In this document: in pieces, positions 51,862 through 60,456 of the stretch
Layout: the number at the start of each line of letters is the position of its first letter
Position numbering within the stretch: the first letter of the stretch is position 1
Assembly (NCBI GenBank): GCA_025355505.1
Contig: JANXZM010000081.1
Span: 51,480-115,479, forward strand
Origin: Acidobacteriaceae bacterium
GTDB taxonomy: Bacteria; Acidobacteriota; Terriglobia; Terriglobales; Acidobacteriaceae
Direction of reading: 5' to 3'
DNA: 64,000 bases
The notes under the pieces: generated by a model
Seen by the model: only the letters and a program-made list of their open reading frames with translations
The model's database searches: none
Told to the model about the DNA's origin: nothing
Position numbers and translations under genes: made by a program

Positions 51862-53811
51862 TTACGGAGTGACTTTGGTGATGCGTGTCGCCCAGTTGCC
51901 AAACGTAGCCCGCGTCCCTCCGCAACTGCCAAAGGGAGACGATTCATAGGTCGCAAGGGAGCAGTTTTGGTTGATGAACTCGGTGGCAAACCAGATCGAG
52001 TTGCCATCCACCGCTGCCGCTCCGTAGTCGCCCCAACGCGGACGTCTGCTGAACAGGGGGTACTCGGTGAATCCATCCTGCAACCCTGAGCCTGCCTGTG
52101 CAACGTGCACATCGCCGGCTCCTATGATCGCATCCAGGCTGGCGTAGCCTACACTCGGGTAGTTGTTGGGTCCGACAACCGTGAAGGAAATGACTCCGCG
52201 GCCGCTGTCAGTGACCGCAGTGGTTGGGTAAGTAACGCTGGCATCACTCAATGCCACATATCCCTGCTTGGCAACCTTGCCTGCAAGCAACGAGCTGCTT
52301 ACCTGCGGCTTGATCACGAAGTAGGCAATGCCGGCATGGCTGGTCGCGCCGCCATCGGTGCTGATGCCCGTGCCCAGCGCGCCCCACAGCTTGCCGTTAG
52401 CGAAGCTAACCTGCTGCAAGCGTGAGTCGTTGCTGTTCAGCTTTCCGATGACTTGCGGCACTCCCGGTATTCCGTTCAGGAACAGATCGCAAGGCGTATC
52501 GGAAATGCACTGGCCGAGCGGCCAATTCAGAGTGTTGTCGGCGGTGGTGGAACCGGGCTGGAAGGCCCGCGGCGGATTCGTGTACAACTCGGTGTTTACC
52601 AGCGTGCTGGAAAGAGAAGGCGCGCCGCCCGAGTTGAGCGCCTGGGTGTTGGTCAACGCCCAGAGGCCGATGTGGTTGTCGATCCCGAAAAATACCGCGA
52701 AAGAGCTCAGGAAGTACTCCGTGCCGCCCGCTTCGGTGGCATAGGTGGTTCCCGGTGACTGGGCTGGCCACACCGTGAATCCAGGTACGCCCGCGAGGGG
52801 CGTGTTTTCCGTGTCGTATTGGAACACCGTCAGTGGGCCACTGCTTGTCAGCGAGCTCTTGGAGATCGCGTAAATCTGCGCACCCACAAAGCCGGGGCCG
52901 AACAGCACGAATTCATTGGTGGTCAGGTAGATCCCGTTGGCATCGGCGCCAATATGCGGGTAATCGCCCAAGCAAGCTGCGGGATGGTCCACGGGACCGC
53001 CGCCATTTGTGCAATGGTGATCGGGCGTGCCATCCGTGCCATCGTCCTGCACCGGAATGCGATAGATAGTCCAACTCCCCAGCGGGTTCGAGGTGTCGCT
53101 CACCGCCACGTCCAGATGGTTCGCTCCGGAGAGCGCGGACCCGGTGCTCAACCCGGTATTAGGATCCGCGCCTTGCCGGTTTAGGGTAAGCACCACATGA
53201 AAGAAGCGCTGGGTTTGCTGATCGAACAAGCAAGATGGGTCGGTGACCGAAGGACCAAAGCGGGGTGTTGATCCGCGGATGACCGCCGGCGCATAACCGT
53301 AGAAGCTATTCAAGTCGGCTGGCGCGGGGAGTAGCGGGTTTCCGGCGGTGTCGAAGATGTTGAGCACGTCGTTGGTGGATTCCAGAACAAAGCCATTGCC
53401 TACGCAAAGCCCCTGGTCCGGCGGCTCCACGCTGAACTGCCTGGCCCCGTTCGCCAGGCGCTGTTGACGGAAATTCAGACCGTCAAAGCCCAAGTTGAGC
53501 TCGGGATTTGACTTGGCCTTCTTTCCCGCACTGACAGAAACTGACTTGCCCGGCTGGGCCGTGGCCAAGACACGGTTCACGAAGTCACTGTCACCACTGC
53601 TGCTGTTGGCGTCCTGGTCGAGGTTGTCAATCTCGGGCGATTGGAAGCCATCGTTTCCCAAAGGTGTGGATTGAAAAACGCCGGTTCCACCGGCGCTGAT
53701 TTGGCGGCTCACCGGCTGGCTCTGCGCGCCAGCAAGGTTGACCGCAAATAAAGTAAGCGCTAACAATACGAGCAGAAAGGTTATTCTCCGCAGGCCTGCA
53801 AATTCAATCAT
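51862..53811 (-). CDS. Large secreted protein of unknown function (649 aa)
   Basis: It starts at ATG 53811 with AGGAG upstream and encodes a signal peptide (FLLVLLALTLFAVNLAGA). The mature protein is Gly/Ser/Asn-rich and beta-rich, typical of a propeller or adhesin, with motifs such as VEPPDQGLCVGNGFVLESTN, GDYPHIGADANGIYLTTNEF and WGDYGAAAVDGNSIWFATEF near the end. Paired cysteines (SCLFD, HHCTNGGG, AACLGDYP) suggest disulfides. I do not recognise a named family or catalytic motif. It is bracketed by inverted modular repeats and has its own terminator. Confidence 0.75.
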   Translation of the reverse strand: MIEFAGLRRITFLLVLLALTLFAVNLAGAQSQPVSRQISAGGTGVFQSTPLGNDGFQSPEIDNLDQDANSSSGDSDFVNRVLATAQPGKSVSVSAGKKAKSNPELNLGFDGLNFRQQRLANGARQFSVEPPDQGLCVGNGFVLESTNDVLNIFDTAGNPLLPAPADLNSFYGYAPAVIRGSTPRFGPSVTDPSCLFDQQTQRFFHVVLTLNRQGADPNTGLSTGSALSGANHLDVAVSDTSNPLGSWTIYRIPVQDDGTDGTPDHHCTNGGGPVDHPAACLGDYPHIGADANGIYLTTNEFVLFGPGFVGAQIYAISKSSLTSSGPLTVFQYDTENTPLAGVPGFTVWPAQSPGTTYATEAGGTEYFLSSFAVFFGIDNHIGLWALTNTQALNSGGAPSLSSTLVNTELYTNPPRAFQPGSTTADNTLNWPLGQCISDTPCDLFLNGIPGVPQVIGKLNSNDSRLQQVSFANGKLWGALGTGISTDGGATSHAGIAYFVIKPQVSSSLLAGKVAKQGYVALSDASVTYPTTAVTDSGRGVISFTVVGPNNYPSVGYASLDAIIGAGDVHVAQAGSGLQDGFTEYPLFSRRPRWGDYGAAAVDGNSIWFATEFINQNCSLATYESSPFGSCGGTRATFGNWATRITKVTP

Positions 53812-53985
53812 CTGTGTATTCTCCTGGAGGAACATATCCGGCAGCGACCGGGGCAAAATTCTTTGGCGTTAGGATCGCCACTTACTGATGGTTGGAGCCG
53901 ACCAAGTGCGAGCTTTTCGGGCAGCCATGTCTCACAAAATGCGCCGTAGGATAACACGGATGATACATATAAAATTGTAAATAGA

Positions 53986-54156
53986 ATGTCTGACGAACCA
54001 AATGCGCCTTTGCCGCAAACTGTTGCACACGATATCTCCACCCAAGCGGGCAAGCTTATGTCCGCCAGGGTGCGCGACCTGATCATCGCGCTGGGAATTT
54101 CGGCGTTCATTATCGTGTTCCGCGGGTCGCCCTCATCTCCCGCGCGGGCTAAATAA
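53986..54156 (+). CDS. Small single-pass membrane peptide (56 aa)
   Basis: ATG 53986 to TAA 54156 was found by direct reading. It encodes MSDEPNAPLPQTVAHDISTQ, then AGKLMSARVRDL and a hydrophobic helix (IIALGISAFIIVF) with a basic Ser/Pro/Ala-rich tail. A TATAAA box lies 13 nt upstream (53968-53973), but no good Shine-Dalgarno is seen. It sits divergently to the secreted-protein gene, inside the inverted repeats. Function unknown. Confidence 0.45.
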   Translation: MSDEPNAPLPQTVAHDISTQAGKLMSARVRDLIIALGISAFIIVFRGSPSSPARAK

Positions 54157-54175
54157 AGCGCACGTTGCTCTCCCA

Positions 54176-54583
54176 ACTCGGAAGGGTGCCCCGCTCAAGC
54201 TTCGCTTGGGCGGGGTCTTTGACTCCCGATTCATCACAAACCCGCTGTACCACCATCACAGACAACCAACCCGCCACGCGCGAAAATAGAAATCGGATTT
54301 GGCCAGGGAAGAAGTGTCCCCGTCTCCAGAGACGGCCCTTCAATCCCGCCCCAAGCCATTCTCCGCGCTCCTTGACAACTTGAGGCGTTTGGCGGGCGTG
54401 AGCGAATCCGGGGTGGAGGAGCGGGAGCCCGCCGCCGAAATCCTGAGCGCAGCGAAGGAACTCTTGGTCTGCGACATCTGAGCATCCATCCCTCCTCCCG
54501 AGTCGAAACGAAAATGAAGCCTTAGTCCTCTAAGTCCTTATTCCAGAATACTTTACAAGTAAGTCCTTTGTTTAGAATACTTT
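54176..54583 (-). repeat. Right copy of the modular repeat (inverted)
   Basis: Reading the minus strand gives the modules of 51360-51701 in the same order. AAAGTATTC/AAAGGACTTA units occur twice here in tandem (54583-54529). After an extra 150-nt insert with a TTCCTTCGCTGCGCTCAGGA word, TTGTCAAGGAGCGCGG to GTTTGTGATGAATC follows (54373-54225), and then the CCCCGCCCAAGCG...GCGGGGCACCC hairpin. Identity is partial, with many substitutions. Confidence 0.78.
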
Positions 54584-54613
54584 AGAGCAAATTTGGGGGG
54601 GGTAAAAACCATT

Positions 54614-54865
54614 TCATCTCGCCCGCGATAACTGGACGATCGCATTCCCCATCAGCTTCAGCCCGACTCCCCAATTCAGACGCGCGCTGGCCTCGTCGTT
54701 GCCGTAGCCGCTCACATACAAAGTGCAGTAGCAGCCTTCGCGCACTTCTCCCTCTTCGGCGAAGTAGCAGTAAACGTCCCGTCTGTCCCCGGTTTCTCCT
54801 GATTTCCGAAAAACTTGCGGCATCGCTAAAGCTAAAGCAATGCCCTGATACAAATCCCAAACCAC
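54614..54865 (-). CDS. Hypothetical ORF partly built from a repeat element (83 aa)
   Basis: The N-terminal ~20 residues (MVWDLYQGIALALAMPQVF) are the translation of the family E repeat at 54819-54858. The remainder (RDVYCYFAEEGEVREGCY, CTLYVSGYGNDEASARLNWG) looks more protein-like than random. It lies 16 nt past the M28 gene stop. It may be a real small gene, a decayed fragment captured by the repeat, or chance; I cannot decide. Confidence 0.35.
   Translation of the reverse strand: MVWDLYQGIALALAMPQVFRKSGETGDRRDVYCYFAEEGEVREGCYCTLYVSGYGNDEASARLNWGVGLKLMGNAIVQLSRAR
54819..54858. repeat. Family E element, second copy
   Basis: GGCATCGCTAAAGCTAAAGC followed by AATGCCCTGATACAAATCCC is the inverted counterpart of the GGTTCGTATCAGGGAATCGC..GATGCC arm at 17362-17393, with an internal 7-nt duplication (TAAAGC/TAAAGC). 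Confidence 0.65.
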
Positions 54866-54881
54866 GGACTGTTAGCTGCGG

Positions 54882-57050
54882 TTAGCGGGATTGCTCAAGA
54901 ACCAAAACGGCTCGGTTCAAGGCAGACGCCAGCGCTGCGATTTGCTGTTCGGTGCGACGAAGATCACCCCGATCGATCGCCTCGTTCACCCCAGGAATGA
55001 CAACTGCTGCATATCCTGTGTATTGTCCCGGAGCGTAAATAGCGTGGTGAAACCACGGACGGTTGGGTAACCCCTCTGGAATTAATAGCGCCCGTTCCGC
55101 TTCCCGGAGTTTAATATTCATGCGATCCGGCGTTGCAGGCATTTTCCGCTGTCTCTGTAGCATTTTTGCGCCTACTTCCTGCAGGTGACGCGCCCCTTCC
55201 ACGGCTGACGAGAAATCCGGCACCTTGTCGCCGAAACGCTCTTTGCTTTTGTTCCTGGCAGCGTCGAGGTAGACCAGGATTTCCTTCCCGTAGTTTTCAT
55301 AATCGTAGGGAAGCACGTCAGCGCAGGACATCCGCAATACTTCCAAACCGTAAATGCGCGCCATCTGCTGCTCGTAGCGGAAGTCGGGATCGCCGAATTT
55401 CTTGAACCACGCGAAGTTATCGAATACGGAGTGATACACACCATAGTCGCCGGTGGAGCTGACATCGGTGGAAGGCACACCCAGATGCTGGAGGAAGACG
55501 GTGTAGTCGGAACCACTTCCGAGATCGCCTACGGGCACATCGTTGTGGATGGCGGCGGAGGACGGGCGGAAAGTGCTGGATTCCTTTGGATGGTTGCCCT
55601 CCGCATTTGGATCGCTCGTCTTTTTCCACTGGTCGTACACAGTTCCGCCTTGTGGAGAAGGCACCGCCTTGGCGATTTCGCGGATAAATTCTTTCAAAGT
55701 AGGAACGCTTGAAGCTCCGAACTTCTTGCCGGAGACGGCAACGTCCATGTTGAAATAGGCGGCGGCGTTCCCAAGTTCCTGCGCATGATCTTCGCCCCAT
55801 TCTGTGGAGCCGATCAGTCCTTCCTCTTCGGCGTCCCAGCTTCCGAACACAATCGTGCGCTTGGGCTTCCAGCCTGATTTTAGAAGTTGACCCAAGCCGT
55901 GCACGGTTTCCAGCATGGCGGCCGTGCCGCTGTTTGGATCGACGGCTCCAAAGACCCAGGCATCGCGATGATTGCCCGCGACTACCCACTCTTCGGGAAA
56001 GGAGGTACCCTTGATTTTTCCAATGACATCCCAAATGGTGCGGAACTGGTAGTCCTGCTTAAGGTGCATCTTGACTTTGGCGGGGCCAGGACCAACGTGG
56101 TAAGTAAACGGCAGCGCTCCCTGCCACTCGCGCGGCGAAGGCGGTCCGGCGAGATGATCGAGAATGGGTGAGGCATCGGCGTAGGAGAGTGGGGTCACGG
56201 GAATCTTGGGCAACTGGTCGGAGTCGGCGGGAGAGACGCGCTTGGAATTGGGCAGCGCAGGAGTGGAGGCGACTCCAGGTGTAGTTGGGTCGCCAGGAAA
56301 CTGAAACATGAATCCGACCGATCCCCGCTGCACGGCGCTGGCCGGGCGCCAGGGCCCTTTCGGATATGCGTCGCCGCGGAAGTAGCCATCGTCTTTCGGG
56401 TCGGAATAAATGATGACTCCGACCGCGCCGCGTTCCTGGGCGACGAAAGCTTTCACGCCGCGAAAGTTCTCACCGTAGCGGACGATGACGATTTTGCCGC
56501 GGACATCGACGTTCATCTGTTTCAGCTTGTCAAAGTCATCGGGCGAGCCGTAGTTTGCATAAACAACTTCCGCGTCGGCGTCGCCCGAGGGCGACATGCC
56601 GTTGTACGCGGTCACGACGCGGGGATCGTCCTGAAACGGATCGTCGTCAACATGCTCGGGCCGCGGCCCATGCATCTCCACTCCCTCAGGCGCCGTCAGG
56701 TCCACCCGAATCTCCGCGGGATAGTTAAGCCACACTTTGTATTGAACAATCTCGGTATCGAGGCCGGCCTCGCGAAACTTCTTCGCCACATAGTCGGCGG
56801 TCGCTTTGTCCTCTGGAGATCCGGCAATGTGAGGGGCTTGGGTGAGGATGCGCAGATGCTCTTCCGCCAGCTTGGGATCGGGCACAGCCATAAATTGTTT
56901 TTCTATTTTCTGCTCGGCAGCCGCATCGCGGAACCCGCTGATGGCCCATCTCTCCGGGAGCTCATTTACTTTTTCTTTGCCAGCCTGATGGGCTTGCAGG
57001 TTGGAACCAATCAGCAGGAAGAACAGAACTGCACACGAGAGAAGTTTCAT
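54882..57050 (-). CDS. M28-family metallopeptidase, glutamate carboxypeptidase II-like
   Basis: This is 722 residues from ATG 57050 (AAGGAG upstream). A signal peptide (LLSCAVLFFLLIGSNLQA) is followed by a protease-associated domain (~150-300, VRGKIVIVRYGENFRGVKAF). The two-zinc M28 core has NHRDAWVFGAVDPNSGTAAM (His, Asp), GSWDAEEEGLIGSTEW (Glu-Glu), YFNMDVAVSG (Asp) and GVYHSVFDNFAWF (His). A transferrin-receptor-like helical dimerisation domain ends the protein. The fold matches PSMA/GCPII, which cleaves C-terminal glutamate from peptides or folylpolyglutamates; here a secreted peptidase is likely. Confidence 0.93.
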   Translation of the reverse strand: MKLLSCAVLFFLLIGSNLQAHQAGKEKVNELPERWAISGFRDAAAEQKIEKQFMAVPDPKLAEEHLRILTQAPHIAGSPEDKATADYVAKKFREAGLDTEIVQYKVWLNYPAEIRVDLTAPEGVEMHGPRPEHVDDDPFQDDPRVVTAYNGMSPSGDADAEVVYANYGSPDDFDKLKQMNVDVRGKIVIVRYGENFRGVKAFVAQERGAVGVIIYSDPKDDGYFRGDAYPKGPWRPASAVQRGSVGFMFQFPGDPTTPGVASTPALPNSKRVSPADSDQLPKIPVTPLSYADASPILDHLAGPPSPREWQGALPFTYHVGPGPAKVKMHLKQDYQFRTIWDVIGKIKGTSFPEEWVVAGNHRDAWVFGAVDPNSGTAAMLETVHGLGQLLKSGWKPKRTIVFGSWDAEEEGLIGSTEWGEDHAQELGNAAAYFNMDVAVSGKKFGASSVPTLKEFIREIAKAVPSPQGGTVYDQWKKTSDPNAEGNHPKESSTFRPSSAAIHNDVPVGDLGSGSDYTVFLQHLGVPSTDVSSTGDYGVYHSVFDNFAWFKKFGDPDFRYEQQMARIYGLEVLRMSCADVLPYDYENYGKEILVYLDAARNKSKERFGDKVPDFSSAVEGARHLQEVGAKMLQRQRKMPATPDRMNIKLREAERALLIPEGLPNRPWFHHAIYAPGQYTGYAAVVIPGVNEAIDRGDLRRTEQQIAALASALNRAVLVLEQSR

Positions 57051-57090
57051 GAAGCTCCTTGTAATGACGCCGCTTGTAGAAAAGACCAAT

Positions 57091-57606
57091 TCAGATTTTA
57101 TCCAGGACCGCGAGAACTTCCTCGACCGATGCAACCTGGCCGTGGCTGTAGCGCTTGCGGAAGACGACGCGTCCGCTGCGATCGACGACTACCACCGCCC
57201 GTTCGCTGGCGCCCGCAGCCTCGCCGGACTTGCGCAAAACCCCGTAGCGCTCCGAGACTTCCCCATGGGGCCAGAAATCGTTGCACAGCGGAAATTCAAA
57301 AGGGCCGATGACCCGTTCCCATGCCACGGTGTTCATGATGGAATCCACCGTTATGGCGACGATTTCCGCGTTGCTCGCCAGCACTCGGGGACGTTGCGCC
57401 TGGTAGCAGAGCAACTGGGCCGCGCTGAGTTCCTGCCAGTTGAAGGGATAGAACGCCAGCACAACACTCTTGTGTCCACGATACGCGCTCAGGCGCAAGG
57501 ATTCCCTGACCCCCGCAATCAGCGCAGGCAGTTCGAAATCCGGCGCGGGAGCGCCGACGCCCGGCGTTCCGTTCTCGAGCGCCCCGCGTAAATATTTTTC
57601 AGGCAT
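57091..57606 (-). CDS. Peroxiredoxin-fold protein lacking the peroxidatic cysteine
   Basis: This is 171 residues from ATG 57606. The AhpC/TSA fold is clear: GAPAPDFELPALIAG (~18-32), SVVLAFYPFNWQELSAAQLL (~47-66), AIVAITVDS-like strand (~85), and the late ERAVVVVDRSGRVVFRKRY. Where active members have FYP-x-x-W-S-P-V-C, this has FYPFNWQELS: position 61 is Ser (AGC), and the nearest cysteine is Cys67. Thiol peroxidase activity is therefore doubtful. It lies 40 nt upstream of the M28 gene on the same strand and may be co-transcribed with it. Confidence 0.87.
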   Translation of the reverse strand: MPEKYLRGALENGTPGVGAPAPDFELPALIAGVRESLRLSAYRGHKSVVLAFYPFNWQELSAAQLLCYQAQRPRVLASNAEIVAITVDSIMNTVAWERVIGPFEFPLCNDFWPHGEVSERYGVLRKSGEAAGASERAVVVVDRSGRVVFRKRYSHGQVASVEEVLAVLDKI

Positions 57607-57702
57607 AAGACCCGGCACAACACAGCGCCACGAAAGGCAGCGCAAGACGACGATTGTACCGTGCGGAGGGAATGCCGTCTGAACGGGTTACACTAAAAAG
57701 CG

Positions 57703-58464
57703 ATGGGTGCGTCGCCAACGGTTCGCTTTTCCGATCGGGTGGAGAACTACGTCCGCTATCGCCCGGGATATCCGCCCGAAGTTCTCGACCTACTACGCAC
57801 CGAATGCGTACTACAGCCGAGTCACGTCGTCGCTGACATCGCTTCCGGCACGGGCGTGTTTACCCGCCTTCTTTTGGAAGCCGGGAATTCCGTCTTCGCC
57901 GTCGAACCCAACACGGAAATGCGTGAAATGGGCATCCATCAGCTCGAAGGCTATCACCGCTTGGTGTCCGTTGCCGGAACTGCCGAGGAGACGACGCTGG
58001 GTTCCGCTTCCGTGGATTTCGTCACCGCAGCCCAGGCCGGGCACTGGTTCGACCTGCCTCGCGCCCGCGCGGAATTTGCCCGCATTCTGGGGCCCGAGGG
58101 ATGGTGCGTGCTGATTTGGAATGAGCGCCGCACCGCGACCACGCCTTTCTTGCGCGACTACGAGCAACTCCTGCTGACCTACGGTACCGACTATAAAGAA
58201 GTGCGCCACCAACGGACGACCGCCACCATCCATGAGTTTTTTGCACCCGCGCTGTGCGAGGATCGCGTCTTCAGCCTACGCCAGCAGTTGAACTACGAAG
58301 GTACTGCCGGACGACTGTTATCTTCTTCGTATGCGCCGCTGGAAGGTCATCCCCGCCACGCCCCGATGATGCAGGAACTCCAGCGCATCTTTCGCGCCCA
58401 CGCCAGAGATAAGACGGTTGAATTCGAATACGACACGCGCGTGTACTACGGCAAGTTGAAATAA
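57703..58464 (+). CDS. Class I SAM-dependent methyltransferase
   Basis: This is 253 residues. Motif I is VVADIASGTGVFTRLLLEAG (~43-61), with the acidic VFAVEPNTEMREMG after it and SVDFVTAAQAGHWFD (~103) as motif II. The C-terminal part (EFARILGPEGWCVLIWNERR) is typical of the YcgJ/COG2226-like group. The DDC-type decarboxylase gene begins 21 nt downstream, so they form an operon; a small amine or aromatic substrate is possible but speculative. Confidence 0.87.
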   Translation: MGASPTVRFSDRVENYVRYRPGYPPEVLDLLRTECVLQPSHVVADIASGTGVFTRLLLEAGNSVFAVEPNTEMREMGIHQLEGYHRLVSVAGTAEETTLGSASVDFVTAAQAGHWFDLPRARAEFARILGPEGWCVLIWNERRTATTPFLRDYEQLLLTYGTDYKEVRHQRTTATIHEFFAPALCEDRVFSLRQQLNYEGTAGRLLSSSYAPLEGHPRHAPMMQELQRIFRAHARDKTVEFEYDTRVYYGKLK

Positions 58465-58484
58465 TTCTGGAGAGATTGCACCTC

Positions 58485-59927
58485 ATGCCCGCAGAAAAAT
58501 CCTTCCACATGTCTCCCGAGGAGTTCCGCCGCCAGGGCCACGCTGTCGTGGACTGGATCGCCGACTACCATTCTCGCGTTGAAAGCTTTCCGGTTCTGTC
58601 GCGCGTGCAACCGGGAGAAATTCGGTCGCAGCTACCAGCTAGCGCGCCGGAGCAGGGCGAAGCCTTCGACCAGATTCTCGGCGACATGGAGCGCGTCATC
58701 CTTCCGGGCATCACACACTGGCAATCGCCCAACTTCTACGCCTACTTTCCGGCGAACGCGTCTGGGCCGGCCATTCTTGGCGATCTTCTTTCGTCTGGAT
58801 TGGGAGTGCAGGGTATGCTCTGGTCCACCAGTCCGGCGTGCACGGAACTTGAAACGCACGTGCTGGATTGGCTGGTACCGATGCTGGGCCTGCCGGAGAA
58901 ATTTCTTTCCACGAGCAGCGGAGGGGGAGTGATTCAGGACACCGCATCGAGCGCCTCGCTCGTCGCCTTGCTGGCCGCGCGGGAGCGAACAACCGAGTTT
59001 GCGAGCAATGGCAAAGGCTGCGATGGGCGCCTGGTGGCATATTGCTCCACGCAAACGCATTCCTCGGTCGAGAAGGCGATGAAGATCGCCGGCATGGGCT
59101 CGGACAACCTGCGACACATTGAAGTGGGCGAGAACTTCGCCATGCGCCCGGAAGCACTGGCGCGCCAAATCAAGTCGGACATTAAGGCCAAGCTGATTCC
59201 TTGTTTCGTCTGCGCCACCGTGGGGACGACATCTTCGAACGCGATCGATCCGGTCCGCGAAATTGCGCGGATCTGCCGCGACCACAATCTCTGGCTGCAC
59301 GTGGACGCCGCCATGAGCGGGACGGCGGCGCTCTGCCCGGAATTTCGTTTTATTCATCACGGAGTGGAATTCGCCGACAGCTACTGCTTCAACCCGCACA
59401 AATGGATGTTCACGAACTTTGATTGCAGTTGCTTTTACGTTGCCGACCGGAAGCACTTGATTCAAACGCTTTCGATTCTGCCGGAGTTCCTGCGCAACGA
59501 GGCAAGTGAATCCGGCGCTGTGATTGATTACCGCGACTGGCATATCCAACTCGGGCGCCGTTTTCGTTCGCTCAAACTTTGGTTCGTGATCCGGCATTAT
59601 GGGATCGAAGGCTTGCAGCACCACATTCGCGAGCATGTGCGACTTGCCCGGCAATTCGTTGCCTGGGTGCGCGAAGATTCGCGGTTCGAACTCGCCGCGC
59701 CCACCCACCTCAACCTTGTCTGCTTCCGGTTGTGCGCGGGAGATCAAGCCAATCAGCTGCTGATGGACGGGCTGAATGGAAGCGGCGATCTGTACCTGAC
59801 GCATACCAAGCTCGATGGAAAATTCACTCTTCGATTTTGCGTAGGGCAAACCAACACTCAGGCCAGCCATGTGGAACAAGCTTGGCGGCGAATCCAGCAA
59901 GAGGCGGAGAAGCATGGGAATTCCTGA
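58485..59927 (+). CDS. PLP-dependent group II (aromatic amino acid-type) decarboxylase
   Basis: This is 480 residues from ATG 58485 (GGAGAG upstream). The N-terminal helices DWIADYHSRVESFPVLSRV and HWQSPNFYAYFPANASGPAI (~75) are typical of the DDC family. PLP-site residues: SGGGVIQDTASSASLVALLA (~145), HVDAAMSGTAALCPE (Asp, ~273) and FNPHKWMFTNFDCS (Lys, ~307). The catalytic region is intact. The family decarboxylates tryptophan, tyrosine or related amino acids to amines. Its operon partners are a methyltransferase and a NUDIX hydrolase. Confidence 0.92.
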   Translation: MPAEKSFHMSPEEFRRQGHAVVDWIADYHSRVESFPVLSRVQPGEIRSQLPASAPEQGEAFDQILGDMERVILPGITHWQSPNFYAYFPANASGPAILGDLLSSGLGVQGMLWSTSPACTELETHVLDWLVPMLGLPEKFLSTSSGGGVIQDTASSASLVALLAARERTTEFASNGKGCDGRLVAYCSTQTHSSVEKAMKIAGMGSDNLRHIEVGENFAMRPEALARQIKSDIKAKLIPCFVCATVGTTSSNAIDPVREIARICRDHNLWLHVDAAMSGTAALCPEFRFIHHGVEFADSYCFNPHKWMFTNFDCSCFYVADRKHLIQTLSILPEFLRNEASESGAVIDYRDWHIQLGRRFRSLKLWFVIRHYGIEGLQHHIREHVRLARQFVAWVREDSRFELAAPTHLNLVCFRLCAGDQANQLLMDGLNGSGDLYLTHTKLDGKFTLRFCVGQTNTQASHVEQAWRRIQQEAEKHGNS

Positions 59928-60456
59928 TACTGTGCCGGCGAGGGTGTCGGCTATGGCGCGGGAAATTTCAGCAGGGGGCGTCGTGCTTCGGAAAATTTCG
60001 GAAGTCTGGCAGGTCGCCCTGATTGAGCCGCAGCAAGAAACGCGCAAGCCTGCAAGCGCAAAAACGCCGCGCAAGGGCAGGCGGGCCGTGTTCGCTCTTC
60101 CCAAGGGCCTGGTGGATCCGGGCGAAAAACCGCAAGCTGCCGCTATACGGGAAGTGCGGGAAGAAACCGGCATCGTGGCCGAACCAGTCACCAAGCTCTC
60201 TGATAACAAGTACGTCTACGTCCGCACATGGGGCGATGGCAAACGGGTTTTTAAAATTGTGAGTTTCTACCTGATGCGGTATGTGTCGGGAGAAATCGAC
60301 AACCTTACATCCGATATGCGAATCGAGGTGAAGCGGGCTCTGTGGGTGCCCCTGGCGGACGCGGCCAAACAGCTGGTATACAGCAACGAGCGCACGGTGC
60401 TTTGCCAGGCGCAGGATTACATTGAAAAACTGTGGTCTTCAGCGAGGCCCACTTAG
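59914..60456 (+). CDS. NUDIX hydrolase
   Basis: This is 180 residues from ATG 59914, overlapping the decarboxylase stop by 14 nt; ATG 59953 is an alternative. The Nudix box GLVDPGEKPQAAAIREVREE followed by TGIV (GX5EX7REUXEEXGU) is complete at ~75-98. ISAGGVVLRK starts the fold, and the middle (RKGRRAVFALPKG) is basic. The family hydrolyses nucleoside diphosphate derivatives such as (d)NTPs or diadenosine polyphosphates. Its 3' end overlaps the convergent RsuA-type gene by 18 nt. Confidence 0.9.
   Translation: MGIPDTVPARVSAMAREISAGGVVLRKISEVWQVALIEPQQETRKPASAKTPRKGRRAVFALPKGLVDPGEKPQAAAIREVREETGIVAEPVTKLSDNKYVYVRTWGDGKRVFKIVSFYLMRYVSGEIDNLTSDMRIEVKRALWVPLADAAKQLVYSNERTVLCQAQDYIEKLWSSARPT

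Noticed and set aside
58632..60209. 525-codon minus-strand ORF over the decarboxylase and NUDIX genes
   Set aside because: It is antisense to two genes with clear catalytic motifs; GC-rich codon bias leaves the opposite frame open. It has no recognisable domain.
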